This document shows positions 24,711 through 32,889 of a DNA stretch of 64,000 nucleotides, one piece after another (positions within the stretch are counted from its first letter, which is position 1; each line of letters begins with the position of its first letter). The notes under the pieces were generated by a model, which saw only the letters and a list, made by a program, of their open reading frames with translations, had not been told where the DNA came from and did not search any database. Source of the DNA: Actinacidiphila guanduensis. Lineage in GTDB: Bacteria; Actinomycetota; Actinomycetes; Streptomycetales; Streptomycetaceae. Location of the stretch: positions 186,001 to 250,000 of the forward strand of contig NZ_FNIE01000001.1 in the NCBI RefSeq assembly GCF_900103985.1, given 5' to 3'. The position numbers and the translations under genes were made by a program.

Positions 24711-25262
24711 ATGCGTACGACCAGGAGGTTCTGGCGCTGGCGGCGCAACCCGCTCAAGCGCGGTACGGACCGCGTGGAGGCGTGGGTGCTGCTGGCCACG
24801 GGAGCGGCGCTCGTCCTGGGCGCCCCCGCGGCGGGCGCGGCCGTGGGGGTCCACACGGCCGCCGACGCCGAGGCGGCGACGACCGGGCTGCACCAGGTGG
24901 CCGCGACCGTCACCGAGCAGGCGCCCCCGGCGACGGGGACGCAGAGCAGGGTGCACGCCACCGTCACCTGGCACACCCCGCACGGCGCCGAGGTGGCCAC
25001 CGCCGAGGTCGCGCCGGACAGCCCCGCGGGCAGCCGGACGGTGATCTGGCTGGACGCCAAGGGGGCGGTGCACCGGCCGCCGCCGGACCCCGCGCTGACC
25101 CAGTCCCGGGCCGTCGCCTACGGCGCCATCACCGCCAGCGGCGCTGCCTGCGTGATCAGCTGCGGCAGCATCGCCGTCCAGCACTCGATCGACCGCCGCC
25201 GCTCGGAGCGGCTGACCCGCGAGTGGGCGCTGGTGGGCCCGCAGTGGAGCCGCCGCACCTGA
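24711..25262 (+). CDS. Rv1733c-like two-helix membrane protein
   Basis: A 183-residue membrane protein. It opens with the strongly basic MRTTRRFWRWRRNPLKRG, which is typical of Rv1733c-type proteins in mycobacteria and streptomycetes. One membrane helix (about 24-48) and a second (about 125-148) flank an outer domain of about 75 residues containing VHATVTWHTPHGAEV, and a short basic tail follows. Function unknown; relatives are dormancy-regulon antigens in Mycobacterium. ATG at 24711 is favoured by AAGGAG ten bases upstream; another ATG lies eight codons earlier. Confidence 0.8.
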   Translation: MRTTRRFWRWRRNPLKRGTDRVEAWVLLATGAALVLGAPAAGAAVGVHTAADAEAATTGLHQVAATVTEQAPPATGTQSRVHATVTWHTPHGAEVATAEVAPDSPAGSRTVIWLDAKGAVHRPPPDPALTQSRAVAYGAITASGAACVISCGSIAVQHSIDRRRSERLTREWALVGPQWSRRT

Positions 25263-25346
25263 GCACGGCGGCCCCGGCCGGAATGCCACACACCGCGGGT
25301 CCGCGCGTGCGCTGCGTGCGGACCGGCGGCCGGCTGTCCGTACGGG

Positions 25347-26363
25347 CTACGTTGACTTGCCGGTCAGCTCGCCCGGGCCCGGGCTCTCGCCCGGTGTGCG
25401 GCCCGCGGCCGGGCCGGTGCCCTCCCCCTCCGGGACCGGCGCCGTCTGCTCCTTCGGCTCGCGCCTGCGCCACCAGCGGGCGGACTGCGGGCCGTAGCGC
25501 ACCTCGGCGTCGGGGAGTGCGTAGGCGGGGCGGCCGGACAGGGCGCGCTGGAAGAGGAAGCCGATCGTGAGGGTGGCCGCGCCGGCGACCGCGTCGGCCA
25601 GGAAGTGGTTGGCCGTGGAGAGGATCACCACGAAGGTGGCGAGCGGGTAGCAGGCGCCGAGCACCCGCACCCAGGTGCGGCGGGCGAGGTAGGCCAGGGT
25701 GAGCCCGCACCAGGCGGACCACACGATGTGCACCGACGGCATGGCCGCGTACTGGTTGGACACGGCGCTGACGTGCCCGGAGTCCCACGACCCCCACGTG
25801 TGGTGGGTGACGACGGTGTCCACGAAGCCCTGCGACTTCAGGAACCGCGGCGGGGCCAGGGCGAAGAAGGTGAAGCCGATCAGGGCGAGCAGGGTCGCGC
25901 TGTACAGGGCGGTGCGGCCGGCCCGGTAGTAGGCGGGGCGGCAGGCGTACAGCCAGATGAGGACGGTGGGGGTCACCACGAAGTGGAGCGTGGCGTAGTA
26001 GTAGTTCATCCCGACGATCAGCCAGTCGACCCGGTTGACCGCGTGGTTGAGCACCAGCTCGGGATTGAGGTGCACTATGCGCTCGAAGTGCAGCACCTCG
26101 CGGGCGCGGTGCATGGCCGCGGTCTCGTGCCGGGGCACGTACCTGCGGGTGCGGCTGTAGGCGAGGTAGAGCGCGACGGTGAAGCCCAGCTCCAGGGCGA
26201 GCCGGGGGCGGGTCCGGGTGCGCATCCGCTCGGGCAGCAGCGGGCGGGGCCGCAGGCGCCGCCGGGGCTCCCCGGCCCGGGCGGCGTCATCGGCGGTGGC
26301 GGCGGTCTTCTGCGTCATCGGCAGCCGCCCGGACGTCGGCCCGGACCGCTGCCGCCGGGGCAC
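25347..26363 (-). CDS. PAP2 superfamily membrane phosphatase (inositol-phosphorylceramide-synthase-like)
   Basis: A 338-residue polytopic membrane protein. The PAP2 catalytic motifs AMPSVHIVW and STANHFLADAVAG (the histidine and aspartate of C3) are present; the first motif region reads ALAPPRFLK, as in the AUR1-like branch rather than in classic lipid phosphatases. About six membrane segments lie between residues 50 and 280, and a charged Pro/Glu tail follows. Such proteins hydrolyse or transfer phospho-headgroups. Start uncertain: GTG 26363 has GGGAGGAG about 11 bases upstream, while ATG 26318 has no clear site. Confidence 0.83.
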   Translation of the reverse strand: MPRRQRSGPTSGRLPMTQKTAATADDAARAGEPRRRLRPRPLLPERMRTRTRPRLALELGFTVALYLAYSRTRRYVPRHETAAMHRAREVLHFERIVHLNPELVLNHAVNRVDWLIVGMNYYYATLHFVVTPTVLIWLYACRPAYYRAGRTALYSATLLALIGFTFFALAPPRFLKSQGFVDTVVTHHTWGSWDSGHVSAVSNQYAAMPSVHIVWSAWCGLTLAYLARRTWVRVLGACYPLATFVVILSTANHFLADAVAGAATLTIGFLFQRALSGRPAYALPDAEVRYGPQSARWWRRREPKEQTAPVPEGEGTGPAAGRTPGESPGPGELTGKST

Positions 26364-26681
26364 CCCGGCGGGGCTCCTCCCCCGGCGCGCGCGAGCCGTC
26401 CGCGGCCTGCGGACCCCACCCCCGCGTGCCGTACGCTCCTGGAAGGGCTCGAACGGTACACCTGCAGCATTCGGTCGGCCTTTCTCGCCGTACGGTTACC
26501 GGCCGCCGGCCGGGAGACTCGCCGACAGTACAACGATCACAGAACCTTATGCCCCGCGTTACCCGAGGGACGCCTCCGGGTACCGGTTGCCGGGCAGCGG
26601 CTGCCGGAGTGGCACAAAGGTGGCACCGCGGATCGTACCCGGAGACACCAGGCAACCCTGGGCATCTCGGGCAGCCGTGCC
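26364..26681. other. Intergenic stretch between two leftward genes
   Basis: I see no gene. It is somewhat less GC-rich in its middle (about 26500-26560), consistent with promoters for the PAP2 gene, but I cannot point to a convincing box pair. Confidence 0.35.
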
Positions 26682-27665
26682 TCAGGCGACGGCGGGGGCC
26701 TGCGCGCACAGCTCGGCGAAGCGCTTGGTGTCGATGTTCCCGCCCGACAGCACCACGCCCACCCGCGCGGGCAGCCTGCCCGCCTTCCCGGCCAGCAGCG
26801 CGGCGAGCACACTGGCGCCGCTGGGCTCGAGGACGATTTTCAGCCGCTCGAAGGCGAACCGCATGGCCGCGCGGATCTCGTCCTCGGAGACGGCGACGAC
26901 CTCGTCCACGAGCCGCCGGTTGATCGAGAAGGTCAGCTCGCCGGGAGTCTCGGCGGCCAGGCCGTCGGCGATGGTGCGCGGCACCGGGATGGTGACGCGC
27001 TCGCCGGCCGCCAGGGAGCGCCGGGTGTCGTCGCCCGCCTCGGGCTCCACGCCGACCACGCGGATGCCGCCGTCCAGGCCCTTGGCAGCCGTGGCGCTGC
27101 CCGCGATCAGGCCGCCGCCGCCCACCGGGGTCAGCAGCGCGCCCAGCTCGCCCGCCTCCTCCAGCAACTCCAGGGCGGCGGTGCCCTGGCCGGCGATGAC
27201 GTGCGGGTGCTCGTAGGGCGGGATGAGGGCCAGGCCGCGCTCGGCGGCCAGCGCCCCACCGATGGCGACCCGGTCGCCGGTGTAGCGGTCGTAGGTGACG
27301 ATCTCGGCGCCGTAGCCGGCTGTGGCGGCCATCTTGGAGGCGGGGGTGTCCTCCGGCATGACGATCACGGCGCTGCTGCCCAGCTCGCGGGCGGCCAGCG
27401 CGACGGCCTGGGCGTGGTTGCCGGAGGAGTAGGCGGCGATGCCGCGGGAGAGCTGCTCGGGCGACAGGCGGGAGGCGGCGTTGTAGGCGCCGCGGAACTT
27501 GAAGGCGCCGATCCGCTGGAAGTTCTCGCACTTCAGCAGCACCTCGGCGCCGGCGATCCGGTCCAGGGTGCGCGAGCGCAGCACCGGGGTGCGGTGGGCG
27601 ACACCCTTGATCCGCTCCGCGGCGTCGCGGACGTCGTCCAGGGTGACCGGGCCTGCCTGTGTCAT
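26682..27665 (-). CDS. Threonine/serine dehydratase-like PLP enzyme
   Basis: A 327-residue fold-type II PLP enzyme. Lys56 in AFKFRGA binds PLP, SSGNHAQAVALAA is the substrate loop, and GGGGLIAGS the phosphate-binding loop; LSGGNID near the end contacts the pyridine nitrogen. It deaminates threonine or serine to 2-oxo acids, or is a serine racemase; the two cannot be separated by eye. The regulatory ACT domain of biosynthetic IlvA is absent, which fits a catabolic type. ATG at 27665 preceded by AAGGGAG is chosen; the frame continues upstream without coding character. Confidence 0.88.
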   Translation of the reverse strand: MTQAGPVTLDDVRDAAERIKGVAHRTPVLRSRTLDRIAGAEVLLKCENFQRIGAFKFRGAYNAASRLSPEQLSRGIAAYSSGNHAQAVALAARELGSSAVIVMPEDTPASKMAATAGYGAEIVTYDRYTGDRVAIGGALAAERGLALIPPYEHPHVIAGQGTAALELLEEAGELGALLTPVGGGGLIAGSATAAKGLDGGIRVVGVEPEAGDDTRRSLAAGERVTIPVPRTIADGLAAETPGELTFSINRRLVDEVVAVSEDEIRAAMRFAFERLKIVLEPSGASVLAALLAGKAGRLPARVGVVLSGGNIDTKRFAELCAQAPAVA

Positions 27666-27918
27666 CTGCGCGTACTCCCTTGCGGCGCGGTGGTCGCGGT
27701 GCGGCCGGGCGGGCCGCCCGGCCGGCGCGGCCGCCCCCACCGCAGCGCCGAAGGGCGGGCCCGCACGCCGACGGTAGTACGCGGCCCTGCCGCTCCCCCG
27801 GCCGGGTGGCCGATCCGGTGCCCGCGCGGGAACCGCACATGGCCGCAGGGCGGCGGGGCCGGGTCTCGGTCCCGCCGCCCTGCGGCGGTGGTGCGGTACG
27901 GACGCGGCCGGGGGCCGG

Positions 27919-28779
27919 TCAGTACGCGGAGTTGACGTTGTCCATCGAGCCGTAGCGGTCGGCGGCGTAGTTGCAGGCCGCGGTGATGTTGGCGACCGGG
28001 TTGTAGATGTTCCACGAGGTGCCGGCGACGTGGTAGCGGTCGAACGTCGGGTTGATCACCTGCAGCAGGCCCTTGGAGGGGATGCCGTTGCGGGCGTTGA
28101 TGTCCCACAGGTTGATCGCCTTCGGGTTGCCGCTGGACTCGCGGATGATGTTGCGGTGGATGCCCTCGTACGTGCCCGGGATGTGGTGGGCGTGCATGAT
28201 CGCCAGGGACTGGCGGATCCAGCCGTCGAGGTTGTTCGGGTAGGTGGCGGCCACCGGCTTGGCGGCGGGCTTGGCGGGCTTGGCCGCGTGCGCCTTGGCG
28301 TGGTGCACCGCGGGCCGGGCGGCCGAGCGCGAGGCCGGCTTGGCGGCCGTGTGCTCCTTGGCGGCGGCCGCCTTCTTCGCGGCTGCCTTCTTGGCTGCCG
28401 CCTTCTCGGCGGCTGCCTTCTCGGCGGCTGCCTTCTTGGCGGCGTTCTGCTGGGCCACCTGCGCGGCGTGCTTCTTGGCTGCCGCGGTCAGGTCGACCTT
28501 GGGCTGGGCGCTCGGCTTGGCCGCGGGGGCGGCCTTCGGCGCGGCGAAGCCCGTGGTGGCGCCCATTTCCTTCACGTGCTGACCGGTGGAGACGCTGAAC
28601 CCGGTGGCGTCGCCCGCCGCGGTCGCCGATCCGGCCCCGGCGGTCGCTTCCAGGCCGACCACTGCCAGCACGACCGCGGCTGCGGCGCCTGCGCCGGCAG
28701 CGGTGATCTTGTGCTTCTTCGACAGGCGGTTGAACTTGGCAACGGCGGGGAGCTTCTTCGGGATCGTGGGGAGCTGCAT
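27919..28779 (-). CDS. Secreted transglycosylase SLT-domain protein
   Basis: A 286-residue exported cell-wall enzyme. After a basic N terminus (residues 1-28) a hydrophobic segment (about 29-52, ending in an alanine-rich cleavage zone) directs export. Residues 105-190 are an Ala/Lys-rich spacer with repeated AEKAAAEKAAAKKAAAKK, probably helical and wall-binding or wall-spanning. The lysozyme-like SLT domain (about 200-286) has the catalytic Glu in NIIRESSGNP and the family strand KGLLQVINPTF. It would cleave peptidoglycan glycan strands and help in wall remodelling. The start at ATG 28779 lies ten bases after AGAGG, which is buried in a hairpin of the 5' leader. Confidence 0.88.
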   Translation of the reverse strand: MQLPTIPKKLPAVAKFNRLSKKHKITAAGAGAAAAVVLAVVGLEATAGAGSATAAGDATGFSVSTGQHVKEMGATTGFAAPKAAPAAKPSAQPKVDLTAAAKKHAAQVAQQNAAKKAAAEKAAAEKAAAKKAAAKKAAAAKEHTAAKPASRSAARPAVHHAKAHAAKPAKPAAKPVAATYPNNLDGWIRQSLAIMHAHHIPGTYEGIHRNIIRESSGNPKAINLWDINARNGIPSKGLLQVINPTFDRYHVAGTSWNIYNPVANITAACNYAADRYGSMDNVNSAY

Positions 28780-28960
28780 GCGGGATGAACCTCTTCCGTT
28801 TGGGGACTCGTGAATTGTTAGAGGTTCCGAATTCAAGGGTCAAAGGGGACATCTACGGACAATCCCGTAGATGGTTCCGGAAGTGGTTCGCGGCACCCGC
28901 ACTGCCGCTGGACTGCGGCGGAAGCGGTGGGAGAACGGCTACTAATCCCGTTCGTAAGTG
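28780..28960 (-). promoter_or_regulatory. Structured 5' leader of the transglycosylase gene (candidate riboregulator)
   Basis: Read leftward as RNA: a 6-bp stem GAACGG/CCGTTC (28933-28953); TGCCGC (28903-28908), which can pair either with GCGGCA (28890-28895) or, as GCCGC, with GCGGC (28915-28919); a perfect 9-bp hairpin CATCTACGG/CCGTAGATG (28850-28873); and an 8-bp stem GAACCTCT/AGAGGTTC (28787-28794 with 28820-28827) that hides the Shine-Dalgarno AGAGG. Alternative pairing plus an occluded ribosome site is how riboswitches look. I do not recognise the conserved blocks of the c-di-AMP (ydaO) class that precedes some actinobacterial wall hydrolases. Confidence 0.55.
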
Positions 28961-29148
28961 AGCTGCGTTACGTCGAGGGAATCACACAGGGGCCCTTTTC
29001 CGCGCGCGGCACGTGGTCGCACGAGTGCGGGGTGTAGCCGAATTCGGGCCCATTTACCGGGCGGTTCCGCGGCGCTTTTCCAGGAGTTCGGGGCGGCCTT
29101 TTCCGGGGGCTGTCGCACGCGGTGTCGCAAGGTGGTCGGCCGGACACA

Positions 29149-29188
29149 CGAAGAGGGCGGGTCCGTGGTGCCGGACCCGCCCTCTTCG
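29149..29188. terminator. Strong bidirectional hairpin terminator
   Basis: CGAAGAGGGCGGGTCCG (29149-29165) and its exact complement (29172-29188) form a 17-bp stem with a six-base loop. It lies 20 bases after the stop of the leftward DUF6191 gene and separates it from the transglycosylase leader. Confidence 0.8.
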
Positions 29189-29207
29189 ACGCTCTGTGTG
29201 CCGCCTG

Positions 29208-29426
29208 TTACCCGCCTTGTGCTTCGTCGCCCTCCTGCGGCGAGGACTCCTCCTCGTCGGGGTCGCGCCGGGGCGCGCGCACGACCACCGCGCCGGAGTC
29301 CAGATCTATGGGACCGCGCGAGGGGTCGGAGCTGCCCTCCTCGTCCCGGGTCAGCTCCAGCCGATTGTGCTCGTCCTCGGTGTGCTGGCGGCCGGGGTTG
29401 AACAGCTGCTCAAAGACGTTGAACAC
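29208..29426 (-). CDS. DUF6191-like small protein
   Basis: A 72-residue soluble protein, highly acidic in its second half. FNVFEQLFNPGRQHTEDE, LELTRDEEGSSDP and GPIDLDSGAVVVRAP are the conserved blocks of DUF6191 in streptomycetes; its function is unknown. GTG at 29426 is used because AGGGAGG lies six bases upstream and the family begins with this residue. A 17-bp terminator hairpin follows the gene, so it is a single-gene unit. Confidence 0.8.
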   Translation of the reverse strand: MFNVFEQLFNPGRQHTEDEHNRLELTRDEEGSSDPSRGPIDLDSGAVVVRAPRRDPDEEESSPQEGDEAQGG

Positions 29427-29549
29427 CGTGACCTCCCTGGGCCGCGCACGCGGCACACCCCCAGCGTAAGTCGCCGCCGCCGAAAGCCTCCCACCTGTGA
29501 GGCAGGAGTCACTTCCCGTGAGCTGCGAGGTGTCGGAGGCGCGTGGGGT

Positions 29550-29825
29550 TCACGGCGACGGCGGGCGCCAGTCGGGGGCGAGCTGGCACTTCATGTAGTG
29601 GACCTGGGCCCAGCGTTGCCAGACGTCGGCCCGCACCGACGCCTCGCCGGTGGCGAACCGGTCGCACTCGGTGCAGTCGGGGCGGGGGGACGGGACCGTC
29701 TTGTGGTCGTCGAGGTGGTGGGTGGCCCAGGCGTAGAGGAGCGCGCCGGGACTGGGCGTGGCCGGATCGCGGAACCGCGCCCGTAAATCCCGGCACCGCA
29801 CACACGCCACACCCGCATCCCCCAT
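29550..29825 (-). CDS. Small cysteine-paired hypothetical protein
   Basis: A 91-residue protein with cysteine pairs CVRC (near residue 8) and CTEC (near 49) plus a single Cys close to the end, and several histidines (THHLDDH). This suggests a small zinc-binding knuckle. Trp-rich VWQRWAQVHYMKCQ lies near the C terminus. Conserved streptomycete proteins of this form exist, but I know of no function. ATG at 29825 is the likely start; an ATG four codons earlier is the alternative. Confidence 0.6.
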   Translation of the reverse strand: MGDAGVACVRCRDLRARFRDPATPSPGALLYAWATHHLDDHKTVPSPRPDCTECDRFATGEASVRADVWQRWAQVHYMKCQLAPDWRPPSP

Positions 29826-30222
29826 GACACCGATCACATCAACCAGACTAGGACGTGCGGCGGGGCCGTGTACGCGGGTCGCCCGAAAGAATCAGAGCGC
29901 GACCGTGAGCCCCTGGCCGGCGGGCCCGCCGCAGGGCCGCTCCCGGACTGCCCGAACAGGCGGCGCGGCCTGGGCCGTACGGGCAGCGGCGGCCGTCCCG
30001 CACCGGAAGTGAAGGCTCCGTGAAGAGCCCCGACCGGTCGGCGCGGGCCGTCAACGGCCGTATTCCGCGCCCCCGTTCGGGGGTGGGCAGCCGACTGTGC
30101 CAGAGCCGTTGCCAGAGCACGCACGCGAGCCCGGGGTTCCCGGGACCCCGCGGCCGCGGGTTCGGACCGCGCCCACCGGATATCCCTTTGCCCGGGCGCC
30201 CGGGACATGTTTGGCTCGCTGC
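29826..30222. other. Divergent intergenic region, no gene seen
   Basis: About 400 bases, GC-rich, with several short palindromes (for example CCCCCGTTCGGGGG near 30071). A TΨC-arm-like piece at 30156-30172 does not belong to a foldable tRNA. I see no coding sequence. Confidence 0.4.
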
Positions 30223-30717
30223 GTGAAGCCGTTGACCGAGCAGCAGATCCGCGCGTCCTTCGTCAACTGCTCCCGGGGCGAGGCCAAGCGGCTGCCCGTC
30301 CCGCGCGAGCTGGCCGATGTCCCCTGGGAGCACCTCGACTTCCTCGGCTGGCACGACCTGGGCGCCCCCGACCGCACCTACCTGGTGGCCGAACGCGAGG
30401 GCGACCCGGTGGGGATCACCCTGCGGTTCGCCTCCCAGCAGCGCGGCTACCGGCACCGCAGCATGTGCGCGCTGTGCCTGACCACGCACCCGGGCGACGG
30501 CGTCTCCCTGATGGCGGCCGCGAAGACCGGGGCGGCGGGCCGCCAGGGCAACACGGTGGGCACCTACATCTGCACGGACCTCGCCTGCTCCCTCTACGTC
30601 CGGGGCAGGAAGCCGGTGGCCCCGGGCGGCCGCATGGAGGAGTCGCTGACACTGGACGAGCAGATCGCCCGCACCCGCACCAACCTCTTCGCCTTCATCG
30701 ACCGCCTGAGCGCGTGA
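30223..30717 (+). CDS. FBP domain-containing protein (EF-G-binding zinc-finger family)
   Basis: A 164-residue protein of the FBP family. The N-terminal helical part (EQQIRASFVNCSRGEAKRL, DFLGWHDLGAPDRTYLV) leads to a C-terminal treble-clef zinc finger with ligands in CALCLTTHP and YICTDLACSLYV. FusB/FBP proteins bind elongation factor G on stalled ribosomes and give low-level fusidic acid tolerance in firmicutes; the actinobacterial homologues are presumed to act on EF-G too. GTG at 30223 opens the conserved domain (KPLTEQQIR); no clear Shine-Dalgarno sequence precedes it. Confidence 0.82.
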   Translation: MKPLTEQQIRASFVNCSRGEAKRLPVPRELADVPWEHLDFLGWHDLGAPDRTYLVAEREGDPVGITLRFASQQRGYRHRSMCALCLTTHPGDGVSLMAAAKTGAAGRQGNTVGTYICTDLACSLYVRGRKPVAPGGRMEESLTLDEQIARTRTNLFAFIDRLSA

Positions 30718-30751
30718 CCGCCCGGGTCCCCAACCTCACAAGGCACTACGC

Positions 30752-31630
30752 CTAGGGCGTGGCCATCGCGATCAGTTCTTGCAGGCGCAGGCCGTGGGCG
30801 GCGGTGAGGGGGCCGGGGACGCCGCTGCGGACGGCCGCGGCGAACTCCTCGCGCAGCAGGGGCCAGCTCTCCTGGTGGCCGGCGCCCGCGCTGTCCCAGA
30901 CCACCTCCTCGCTCTCGCCGAGCAGTTCGATCCGGGTGCGGGGGCGGGGCAGCCGGACGGCGCCGGACAGCGAGGCCTGGCTGACGGCGCCGTTCTCGTG
31001 CCGGCAGCTCAGCTCGACCCAGCGCCGGGGGTCGCCGGTGGCCCGCACCGAGACGATCGGGCCGACCGCCGCGTCGAGCAGGTCGAGCAGGTGCGGGCCG
31101 AGGTCGAGCAGCGCGCCCTCCTTCAGCCGCCAGCCGGTCGCCATCTCGCCGTCGAGGAAGGCCCCGTGCAGGTAGCACGAGCGGGCTCCGGTGACCTTCG
31201 TCTGCCGGGCGCGGGCCAGGAAGGCCCTGGTGGCCGGGTGGTAGCGCTTGGTGAGGACCATCTGCGAGACGACGCCGCTCTCGGCGACGGCCTGCGCGAC
31301 CGCCCGGGCGCCTGCGAGGTCGGCGCCGAGCGGCTTGTCCAGCAGCAGGGCCTTGCCGGCGCGGGCCGCCCGGACGGCCAGCGGCGCCTGCACGGCCGGC
31401 GGCACCGCGAAAGCGACGGCCTCGCAGCGCTCGAAGAGCTCCTCCACATCTGCCACGGCGACCGCCCCGTGGGCGCCTGCCAGGGCGGCGGCGGCCTCGG
31501 ACCGCCGGGCCCAGACGGCAGTCAGGTGCGTCTGGGGCCCGGCGGCGAGCATGGGGGCGTGCATGGCGCGCGCCCAGGGTCCGGCGCCGATCAGTCCGAC
31601 GCGGACAGGTGCCGAGGCGTTGCTGGTCAC
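30752..31630 (-). CDS. Gfo/Idh/MocA family oxidoreductase
   Basis: A 292-residue NAD(P)-dependent dehydrogenase. The Rossmann motif RVGLIGAGPWARAMHAP opens the chain, and LLDKPLGADL holds the catalytic lysine of the EKP-type motif (here DKP). LLDLGPHLLDLLD carries the conserved DxGxHxxD element of the substrate domain. Such enzymes oxidise a ring hydroxyl of a sugar or cyclitol. It is the last gene of the leftward ABC-importer/ROK operon, 25 bases after the ROK gene, so it probably acts on the imported sugar. GTG 31630 is chosen to avoid a Pro-rich non-coding extension. Confidence 0.85.
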   Translation of the reverse strand: MTSNASAPVRVGLIGAGPWARAMHAPMLAAGPQTHLTAVWARRSEAAAALAGAHGAVAVADVEELFERCEAVAFAVPPAVQAPLAVRAARAGKALLLDKPLGADLAGARAVAQAVAESGVVSQMVLTKRYHPATRAFLARARQTKVTGARSCYLHGAFLDGEMATGWRLKEGALLDLGPHLLDLLDAAVGPIVSVRATGDPRRWVELSCRHENGAVSQASLSGAVRLPRPRTRIELLGESEEVVWDSAGAGHQESWPLLREEFAAAVRSGVPGPLTAAHGLRLQELIAMATP

Positions 31631-31655
31631 AGGGGGTGCTCCGGGAGACGGGGGG

Positions 31656-32885
31656 TCAGGCGGTGGCGGTGGCAAGGGAGTCCAGGCGCCGGTCGGCCTG
31701 CTCGGGTGCGTACAGGTGCTCGACGACCATGGCGGTCGCTCCGGCCAGGGCGGCGCGGTCGCCGAGTCGCGAGGTGACGATCTGCAGGCTGCGGGTGGCC
31801 CGCGGCAGCGCCCGCTGGTACATCAACTCGCGGACGCCGGTGAGGAACTGGGTCTCGGCCAGGTCCCCGGCGATCATCAGCACGCCGGGGTTGAGCAGGG
31901 TGACGGCGGTGGCCAGCACCTCGCCGCAACGCTGGCCCGCCTCGCGGGCGAGCCGTACGGCGTCGGGCTGACCGTCGTCCAGCAGGGCGCGCACGTCGGT
32001 GCCGGACTCGGCCGGCACGCCCGCCGCGGCGAGCTGGCCGGCCACCGCCCGGCCGCTGGCGACGGCGGCGAGGCAGCCGTAGGAGCCGCACATGCAGCGG
32101 GCGTCGGAGCGGTCGTGCAGGCGGATGTGGCCGAGGTCGCCGGCTCCGCCGTCGATCCCGCGGAAGACCTGACCGCCGATCACCACACCGGCGCCGATCC
32201 CGGTGGAGACCTTGACGAGCATGAACGTCGAGCAGTCCGGCCAGCCGCCGCGCTGCTCACCCAGCGCCATCAGGTTGGCGTCGTTGTCGATGAGGACGGG
32301 CAGCGACTGCGGGGTGCCGGCCTGCTCGGCCAGGGCGGCCCGCAGCCGGTCGCGGATCGGGTAGCCGTCCCAACCGGGCATGATGGGCGGGCGGATGACC
32401 AGACCGGAGTCGAACTCGACCGGCCCCGGCACCGACAGGCCCGCCCCGCAGACCGCGGCGGCGGTCCGGCCGCTCTCGGCGAGCAGGCCGGCGAACCAGC
32501 CGGCGAGTGCCGTGAGGACGCTCTCGGGCCCGTCGGCGACCCGCAGTTCGCCGCGCCGCTCGGCAAGGACGGTGCCCGCCAGATCGAGGACCGCGGCGTG
32601 GCCGTGGGTGGTGTCGAGGTCGGCGGCGAGCACCACGGCGTGGCCGGTGTCGAACGTCAGGCGTACCGAGGGGCGGCCGCCGGTGGACAGCTGGCCCGGG
32701 GTGGAGGCGAGCCAGCCGGCGGCGAAGAGCTGGTCGAGCCGGTGTCCGACGGTGGAGCGGGACAGCCCGGTGAGGGCCTGCAGTTCGCCCCGGGTGCCGG
32801 CCTGGCCGGTGCGGATCAGCTCCAGCAAGTGCCCGGCGGTACTGCGCGACGCTGCCATCGGGGCCATCGGCTCGGTTCTCCTCAT
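31656..32885 (-). CDS. ROK family transcriptional repressor
   Basis: A 409-residue regulator. The winged HTH occupies about residues 12-70 (GTRGELQALTGLSRSTVGHRL). The ROK sugar-kinase-like domain follows with LIDNDANLMALGE, the GIGAGVVIGGQVFRG loop, GDLGHIRL and the zinc cluster CMCGSYGCL. ROK repressors release DNA on binding a sugar or sugar phosphate. It starts four bases after the permease gene stops, inside the ABC operon. A perfect palindrome in the divergent promoter region upstream of the importer's binding protein gene is the likely target. Confidence 0.88.
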   Translation of the reverse strand: MRRTEPMAPMAASRSTAGHLLELIRTGQAGTRGELQALTGLSRSTVGHRLDQLFAAGWLASTPGQLSTGGRPSVRLTFDTGHAVVLAADLDTTHGHAAVLDLAGTVLAERRGELRVADGPESVLTALAGWFAGLLAESGRTAAAVCGAGLSVPGPVEFDSGLVIRPPIMPGWDGYPIRDRLRAALAEQAGTPQSLPVLIDNDANLMALGEQRGGWPDCSTFMLVKVSTGIGAGVVIGGQVFRGIDGGAGDLGHIRLHDRSDARCMCGSYGCLAAVASGRAVAGQLAAAGVPAESGTDVRALLDDGQPDAVRLAREAGQRCGEVLATAVTLLNPGVLMIAGDLAETQFLTGVRELMYQRALPRATRSLQIVTSRLGDRAALAGATAMVVEHLYAPEQADRRLDSLATATA

Positions 32886-32889
32886 GGTC

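Noticed and set aside
28780-28960. c-di-AMP (ydaO) riboswitch
   Set aside because: The conserved core blocks of that class could not be found by eye; left as an unclassified structured leader.
30156-30172. Possible tRNA T-arm (CGCGG-GTTCGGA-CCGCG)
   Set aside because: The invariant A58 is replaced and no D-arm or anticodon arm can be folded upstream.
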